Source: Andeanibacterium fulvum
GTDB taxonomy: Bacteria; Pseudomonadota; Alphaproteobacteria; Sphingomonadales; Sphingomonadaceae
Direction of reading: 5' to 3'
Assembly: GCF_037154085.1 (NCBI RefSeq)
Contig: NZ_JBANRM010000002.1
Coordinates: forward strand, 310,001 to 374,000
DNA length: 64,000 bases
This document shows positions 59,972 through 64,000 of this stretch, piece by piece. Made by a program: the position numbers and the translations under genes. Every line of letters starts with the position of its first letter. Position 1 is the stretch's first letter. The notes beneath the pieces are model-generated. The model was given only the letters and a program-made list of their open reading frames with translations, had not been told where the DNA came from and searched no databases.

Positions 59972-60409
59972 TCAGTCCTGCTTCTCGAAAGTGCGATAGC
60001 GGTCATTGCCGACAAAGCCGAACTTGGTGGCGCCGGATGCCTTGATGTCGTTCAGGACCCTGGCGGCAAGATCGTAGCTGGCGAGCGCATCGGGTTCATA
60101 TTGCAGTTCCGGCTCCGGATACAGGGCCGTTGCCGCCTTGAGACTGGCGCGAAGGCCTGCCCGGTCGGTCTTCGTGCCGTTCCACAGGATCGAACCGTCC
60201 GGGGTGAGGACGATCTTGTTCACCAGGGGGCGGGGCGGCAGGACGACGGGATCATCGACGTTGCCCGGAAGGTCGATGTCGACCGAGTTGGTGGCGACGG
60301 GGATCGTGAAGATCAGCATCACCAGCAGGACCAGCATCACGTCGATCAGCGGCGTGGTGTTCATTTCTCCCAAGGGCAGCGCCCCATCGCGCGACGATGC
60401 AAAAGCCAT
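59972..60409 (-). CDS. ExbD/TolR family protein, third paralogue
   Basis: The 145-residue protein has a short cytoplasmic N-terminus, the T-T-P-L-I-D23-V-M-L-V-L-L membrane helix with the essential Asp, and a periplasmic domain ending near T-K-F-G-F-V-G-N-D-R-Y-R. It closely resembles the ExbD at 60719-61180 across most of its length, so it is probably a duplicate. It is separated from that gene by a terminator and has its own candidate promoter. GAGAGG precedes the ATG. Confidence 0.9.
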   Translation of the reverse strand: MAFASSRDGALPLGEMNTTPLIDVMLVLLVMLIFTIPVATNSVDIDLPGNVDDPVVLPPRPLVNKIVLTPDGSILWNGTKTDRAGLRASLKAATALYPEPELQYEPDALASYDLAARVLNDIKASGATKFGFVGNDRYRTFEKQD

Positions 60410-60444
60410 GTGTACCTCTCCCGTATCAGCATGAACTGATAAGG

Positions 60445-60472
60445 ATGATATACCATTACATAGCGTTGGCAA
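60445..60472 (-). promoter_or_regulatory. Candidate promoter of the third exbD
   Basis: On the minus strand TTGCCA (60472-60467) and TATCAT (60450-60445) are 16 bases apart, about 35 bases upstream of the start codon. Confidence 0.45.
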
Positions 60473-60473
60473 T

Positions 60474-60540
60474 GAGGGGATGTACCGAGGGGGGATGTGC
60501 TGAGCGGGGAGCGGATGTACCAAGGAGGCGGGGATGGACG
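60474..60540 (-). repeat. Degenerate direct repeats upstream of the third exbD
   Basis: On the plus strand the words ggggatgtaccgagg, ggggatgtgctgagcgg, cggatgtaccaagg and ggggatggac follow one another at about 16-21 base spacing. On the minus strand this is a series of GGTACATCC-like words just upstream of the candidate promoter. They may be regulator sites. Confidence 0.55.
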
Positions 60541-60654
60541 GCGCGCCGGGTGCAATCACTCGGCCACGCCTGACTACTACGGTAGCGGCCTGGGGGAGGG
60601 GCCTGGGCAAGGCGCGGAGTTATCTTTGCCGATGCGTCCTGTGCGCAAAGAAGA

Positions 60655-60685
60655 CAAAGAAAAAGGGGCGGTTTGACCCGCCCCT
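60655..60685 (-). terminator. Terminator of the tonB-exbB-exbD-exbD operon
   Basis: On the minus strand an AGGGGCGG...CCGCCCCT stem with a seven-base loop runs into TTTTTC. It lies 34 bases after the second exbD stop. Confidence 0.9.
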
Positions 60686-60718
60686 CTATCCTTTCAGCGC
60701 CTTGGCGCCTTGTTCGGT

Positions 60719-61180
60719 TCAGTTCGCGACTGCTGCCGCGCCGCCTTCGGCCTTGCCGAATACGCGGTACTTCTCGTTGCCGACGAAGCCGAACTTGGTG
60801 ACCTTCGAAGCCTTGATCAGGTTCAGCACCTTGGCCGAGAGATCGTAGCTGGCCATCGCTTCCGGTTCGAACTGAAGCTCGGGCTCGACCGAGAAGGTGA
60901 GCGACTGCTTCAGGTTCGAAATGAGACCCGCCTGGCTGATCGGCTGACCGTTCCAGAGGATTTCATTGTTCGGGGTCAGCACGATCTTGTTCTTGATCGG
61001 GTCGACCGGAGGCGTGTCCGTCGGAGGCGTGGGGCTCGGAAGGTCGATATCGACCGAGTGAGTCGCCACAGGGATCGTAAAGATGAGCATGATGAGGAGA
61101 ACGAGCATGACGTCGATCAACGGCGTCGTGTTCATTTCCATCATCGGCGAGCCATCATCTTTGCCGCCTGACATTGCCAT
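60719..61180 (-). CDS. exbD: ExbD family protein, second in the operon
   Basis: The 153-residue protein shows M-N-T-T-P-L-I-D23-V-M-L-V-L-L-I, one membrane helix and a periplasmic domain with a Pro/Thr-rich linker near 50-65. With ExbB it forms the proton channel that energises TonB. The ExbD1 gene lies 24 bases upstream. A double-exbD tonB operon is known from Xanthomonas, where the second copy is not needed for iron uptake. Confidence 0.94.
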   Translation of the reverse strand: MAMSGGKDDGSPMMEMNTTPLIDVMLVLLIMLIFTIPVATHSVDIDLPSPTPPTDTPPVDPIKNKIVLTPNNEILWNGQPISQAGLISNLKQSLTFSVEPELQFEPEAMASYDLSAKVLNLIKASKVTKFGFVGNEKYRVFGKAEGGAAAVAN

Positions 61181-61204
61181 GGGAAATTACTCCTGCGCTT
61201 TCTC

Positions 61205-61741
61205 TCAACCCGCGTTCGGATCGACAGGGTTGGAGATGAAGCCGACGGTCGGATAGCCGGCCGCCTGGACGTTGTAGATCGCGCCGGCCACACAGCGCCA
61301 GGGCGCGTTGATGTCGCCACGGATGTGAACCTGCGGGATCTTTTCGGGATCGTTGCGGATCGCTTCGATACCGCCTTCGCGCTGCACGATCGAATCCAGA
61401 CGTTCGAATGCCTGGTCGTACAGTTCCTGCGAAGTCACCGGAGTGATGTTGTTGAAGTAAACTCGGCATTCGCCGCCACGCTGGGCGCCTTCGAAGCCGG
61501 GATCGCCAGCGCTGCGGCCGGCTGCGTCGGTGGTGCTTACGGTCAGCAGCAGGTTCTCGACCTTGTCCTTGGACTCGACCGATTCGAACACCGGAATTTG
61601 CAATTTCTCGATCGTCTGCATGGCGACCGGGACCGCGATAAGGAAGATGATCAGGAGCACCAGCATCACGTCCACGAGGGGCGTGGTGTTGATGTCCGAC
61701 ATCGGCCTTTCGTCGCCGCCACCGCCTGTCGAAATGGCCAT
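61205..61741 (-). CDS. exbD: ExbD family protein, first in the operon, with extended periplasmic domain
   Basis: The 178-residue protein has M-S-D-I-N-T-T-P-L-V-D24-V-M-L-V-L-L-I-I and a longer periplasmic domain than its two neighbours. The extra part contains two cysteines, C92 and C150, that could form a disulfide. The preceding exbB stops 92 bases upstream, with a hairpin between. Otherwise standard. Confidence 0.93.
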   Translation of the reverse strand: MAISTGGGGDERPMSDINTTPLVDVMLVLLIIFLIAVPVAMQTIEKLQIPVFESVESKDKVENLLLTVSTTDAAGRSAGDPGFEGAQRGGECRVYFNNITPVTSQELYDQAFERLDSIVQREGGIEAIRNDPEKIPQVHIRGDINAPWRCVAGAIYNVQAAGYPTVGFISNPVDPNAG

Positions 61742-61779
61742 GGTACTATCCTACTCTCAATCTTCGCCTTGGAAGGGCA

Positions 61780-61810
61780 GGGCGGGCGGCCCGCATGCCG
61801 GAGCCCGCCC
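61780..61810 (-). other. Intercistronic hairpin between exbB and exbD
   Basis: GGGCGGGC and GCCCGCCC arms form a perfect eight-base stem around a 15-base loop. No T tract follows. It may protect the upstream exbB message or attenuate readthrough. Confidence 0.45.
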
Positions 61811-61832
61811 CACTCAATCGGATCCGGTGCCC

Positions 61833-62600
61833 TTAGGCCTTCGGAGCGGCAGCGGCAGGAGCAGCCGGCTTGGCCGGAGCAGCCTTCACCGGAGCGACCG
61901 ACGGCTTCACCGCGCCCTTGGACGTGATGTTGGCGAGGATGTCGGTCGAGAAACCGCTCATCAGTTCGCCGATGCGCTTGTTGCGAGCCTGCAGCCAGTT
62001 GTAGGCAAGCACGGCGGGAACGGCCACGAGCAGACCGATGGCGGTCATGATCAGGGCTTCACCGACCGGACCGGCGACCTTGTCGATCGAGGCCGAACCG
62101 GCGAGACCGATGGCGATCAGAGCGCGGTAAATACCGATAACGGTACCGAGCAGACCGACGAACGGAGCGGTAGCGCCCACGGTGGCGAGGAAGGGAAGGC
62201 CGCTGGCGAGCTTCGAGTTGATCGAGGCTTCCGAACGGGCGAGCGAGCCGTGGAGCCAGTCATGGGCTTCCAGCGAGTCGGTCATCTTGTTGTGCTGTTC
62301 TTCAGCGGCGAGGCCGTCTTCGACCAACTGGCGCCATGCGCCGTTCTTGTTCAGCTTGGCAGCGCCGTCCTTGATCGACGGGGCCTGCCAGAACTTGGTG
62401 CGCACGTCCTTCAGTTCGCCGAAGATCTTGCGCTGTTCGAGGAGCTTGGTGATCAGGATGTAGAACGAGCCCACGGACATGATCACGAGCACGATGAAGA
62501 TGGAGTAGGCGATCACACCGCCCTGTTGGAGCGCTTCCCAAAAGCCGAAGTGGTTCTTGGGAGCCGCTTCAGCGGCTGCAGCCAGAAATTCGATAAGCAT
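61833..62600 (-). CDS. exbB: ExbB/TolQ/MotA family proton-channel protein
   Basis: The 255-residue protein has three membrane helices (about 29-51, 162-186, 197-219). It shows the family segment G-L-P-F-L-A-T-V-G-A-T-A-P-F-V-G-L-L-G-T-V near 143-163. A C-terminal Ala/Pro/Lys-rich tail is unusual but common in this lineage. It forms the ExbB-ExbD motor with the following genes. Confidence 0.95.
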   Translation of the reverse strand: MLIEFLAAAAEAAPKNHFGFWEALQQGGVIAYSIFIVLVIMSVGSFYILITKLLEQRKIFGELKDVRTKFWQAPSIKDGAAKLNKNGAWRQLVEDGLAAEEQHNKMTDSLEAHDWLHGSLARSEASINSKLASGLPFLATVGATAPFVGLLGTVIGIYRALIAIGLAGSASIDKVAGPVGEALIMTAIGLLVAVPAVLAYNWLQARNKRIGELMSGFSTDILANITSKGAVKPSVAPVKAAPAKPAAPAAAAPKA

Positions 62601-62687
62601 GCGGGTAGTCCTCTCTAAAAAAATCGCGATGGGTCAAATCGGGCGCTGCCGGAGCGGCCAGCGGCCACTCGCGGCTAGGCCACCAAA

Positions 62688-63350
62688 TCAGTTCAGCTTG
62701 TAGACAATGCGCGTGGACCAGCTGCCCGTCGTCGGGTGGCCGGCATCGTCCAGCGCCGGGTCGAAGCGCGCGTAGCGCTGCATACCGTCGCAAGCTGCCT
62801 CGTCCAGGATGTCCGAGCCGCTCGAGCTCGAGACACGGCAGGCCGAAACCTTGCCTTCCGCATCAACCGTCACGGACACGCCCACAGTACCTTCCGTATT
62901 CGAACGGATGGCGCGGGGGGGATAGCTGTCCATGATCCGCTGTTGCCAACGCTGCTGGCCCTTTGCCTGTGCAGGCTTGGCCTTCGAGACCGCCGGCGGA
63001 GGCGCAGGCGGTGCCGGCGGCGCAGGACGCGCGATCGGGATCACCGGTGCCGGCGGCGGGGGACGATCCACCGCGGTAATCGGCGGCGGAGCGACATTGA
63101 CATTGATCGGAGGAGGCGGCGCCACGATCGGCGGCGGCGGTGCCTCATCCGGCGGGGGCGGCGGCGGTTCTTCCGTCTTTTCCGGCTCGGGCTCGTCGAT
63201 ATCGACCGTCGTAACGCGCTCGATGATCTTCTTGGTCGCCGAATAGGCAAGACCAGTCACAAGAGCATACCCGACCAGCAAGTGAACCAGCCCCACAATG
63301 ATGATAGCGACAATCTTGTTGCCGCTCATTGTTTGATCAGCGTAGGCCAT
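62688..63350 (-). CDS. tonB: TonB energy transducer
   Basis: The 220-residue protein has a single N-terminal membrane anchor (about 12-34) and a long Pro-rich periplasmic spacer at 57-110 (P-P-P-P-P runs). The C-terminal TonB domain contains Y-P-P-R-A-I-R-S-N-T-E-G-T-V-G-V-S-V-T-V near 141-160 and a Cys pair. It transmits the proton-motive force to outer-membrane receptors. It heads the operon. Confidence 0.95.
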   Translation of the reverse strand: MAYADQTMSGNKIVAIIIVGLVHLLVGYALVTGLAYSATKKIIERVTTVDIDEPEPEKTEEPPPPPPDEAPPPPIVAPPPPINVNVAPPPITAVDRPPPPAPVIPIARPAPPAPPAPPPAVSKAKPAQAKGQQRWQQRIMDSYPPRAIRSNTEGTVGVSVTVDAEGKVSACRVSSSSGSDILDEAACDGMQRYARFDPALDDAGHPTTGSWSTRIVYKLN

Positions 63351-63681
63351 TCAATCGCATCACTCCATTTCCGTCGCCCGGCAAGCCGGGCTTGTACCAG
63401 CCAAGGGGAATCGCACCCTGACAGGTAACGCCAACAATTGTCCACCCTGTCGGCCAAGCCGGTGCCCACCGGGGATTCCGAATGACCCGGCAGGGCCCTG
63501 CCCCGGAGCTCTTGTTTTTCTTGTCCCGCCCCGGTTTCCGGGGGGTGTTTAGCGACGATGGCAGGGTGGAGCAATCGCTTTATCGGTTAACCGCCAATTC
63601 AGCACTTCCGGCCTTGAGTGGGGGTGTCTATGGGAAAGGCGCTCCCCAGATGGCGGGGTCAAAGACCGGCGAGGGAAACGC
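63351..63681. other. 331-base divergent region between tonB and the last gene
   Basis: No gene is seen. It contains a GCCCGGC-AA-GCCGGGC hairpin (63376-63391) in the tonB leader, a CCCCGG/CCGGGG hairpin near 63529-63543, and a palindrome CGGTTAACCG (63584-63593) about 90 bases before the last gene. Regulatory roles are possible but unproven. Confidence 0.6.
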
Positions 63682-64000
63682 ATGAAAAGCAGAGAAATTC
63701 GCGCTTCCGGCAAGCTGATCGCCTCGGCGGCGGCTGCTTTGTCGCTTCTGGCGGTGCAGCCGGCCGTGGCGGCGGGCCAGCCCGCGCCCGTGGCGGCTTC
63801 GCCGCTTACTTACGCGGATATCGTCGACCTTGCGGACAGTTCGACGATGGTCGTCAAAGCAAGGATTCGCAAGCAAAGCACGCTCGCGCCCGTGCAGTCT
63901 CCGGGCCTGCGTCCGGGCACTGTCCGGCTGCTTGTGGAGGCAGATACAGAAGCACTAATTTCCGGCCGCTCGGCCATCGGCGAATCGCTTCGCTACCTGG
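63682..64000 (+). CDS. N-terminal part of an exported protein, runs off the window
   Basis: The first 106 residues are present. A signal peptide is clear (residues 1-31, cleavage near A-V-A-A-G). The mature part starts with S-P-L-T-Y-A-D-I-V-D-L-A-D-S-S near 40-54, followed by M-V-V-K-A-R-I-R and a beta-rich stretch. I recognise no family. GAGGGAAAC precedes the ATG. Confidence 0.75.
   Translation, partial: MKSREIRASGKLIASAAAALSLLAVQPAVAAGQPAPVAASPLTYADIVDLADSSTMVVKARIRKQSTLAPVQSPGLRPGTVRLLVEADTEALISGRSAIGESLRYL

Larger units (their letters stand above)
60410..60718. other. 309-base region between the third exbD and the tonB operon
   Basis: No gene is seen. It holds a candidate promoter and degenerate repeats for the third exbD and, next to the second exbD, the operon terminator. 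Confidence 0.7.

Overview
The window reads as a piece of a GC-rich alphaproteobacterial chromosome of the order Sphingomonadales, most likely the Erythrobacteraceae/Novosphingobium side. The grounds are: a SciP (DUF1153) CtrA-antagonist gene, a MipZ division-positioning ATPase, a petABC cytochrome bc1 operon, a Coq7 ubiquinone hydroxylase, a TonB-ExbB-ExbD-ExbD set, several small exported proteins of a type I associate with sphingomonads, and the M23 peptidase-ctpA gene order. No insertion sequence, prophage, CRISPR array, integrase or rRNA was seen. The DNA is almost wholly coding and looks like core chromosome rather than an island.

Layout. 1-5.9 kb (+): the end of a murein-hydrolase activator, then ctpA, dsbB and coq7, a small exported protein, and wecB-wecC for UDP-ManNAcA. 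6-9.3 kb (-): a GFA-family protein, fabI, a YihY/BrkB membrane protein and a CbpA-type DnaJ. 9.4-14.9 kb: pdxH and a cation-diffusion facilitator, a lipoprotein serine hydrolase, an exported Cys-containing protein, mnmA, an unknown gene coupled to sciP, and a GlsB-like membrane protein. 15.2-21.1 kb (+): an RND adaptor and permease followed by a DUF445 protein. 21.1-25.3 kb (-): an exported protein with a TonB-C-like tail, etfBA and sucC. 25.3-28.4 kb: an inositol-monophosphatase family enzyme, an OmpA-like lipoprotein and a CorC-type transporter.

28.4-37.9 kb is one long leftward gene train: small protein, gpmA, purE, purK, folA, ribF, GNAT, GDPD-like, ileS, lspA, DUF3035 lipoprotein. Many junctions overlap or are only a few bases apart. 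38-45.2 kb holds tRNA-Thr, a PRC-barrel protein, GNAT, threonine aldolase, a DMT exporter, an epimerase-like protein, pepN and pgeF. 45.4-48.8 kb (+) holds petA-petB-petC and apt, followed by tRNA-Gly. 49.2-53 kb holds an O-antigen ligase-like protein, DUF3817, an NTF2-like protein, panC and a CsgG-family protein. 53.3-55.9 kb (+) is mipZ, a membrane-anchored J-domain protein and a phosphomannomutase/phosphoglucomutase. 56-60 kb is a divergent MgtC/DUF4010 protein and an Lhr-like helicase. 60-63.4 kb (-) is tonB-exbB-exbD-exbD plus a third, separately promoted exbD. The window ends inside an exported protein gene.

Functional themes are respiration (bc1, ETF, SucC, Coq7), envelope biogenesis and energisation (CtpA, DsbB, LspA, OmpA, WecBC, O-antigen ligase, RND, TonB system), cofactor and nucleotide synthesis (RibF, DHFR, PurEK, PanC, PdxH, APT), and cell-cycle control (SciP, MipZ). 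No clearly new multi-gene system was found. The best leads are: a near-identical 28-bp motif upstream of two unrelated genes; a GDPD-family protein lacking two expected catalytic residues; the third ExbD behind its own repeat-rich promoter region; an RND permease with an extra two-helix insert; and a MipZ-coupled membrane J-protein.
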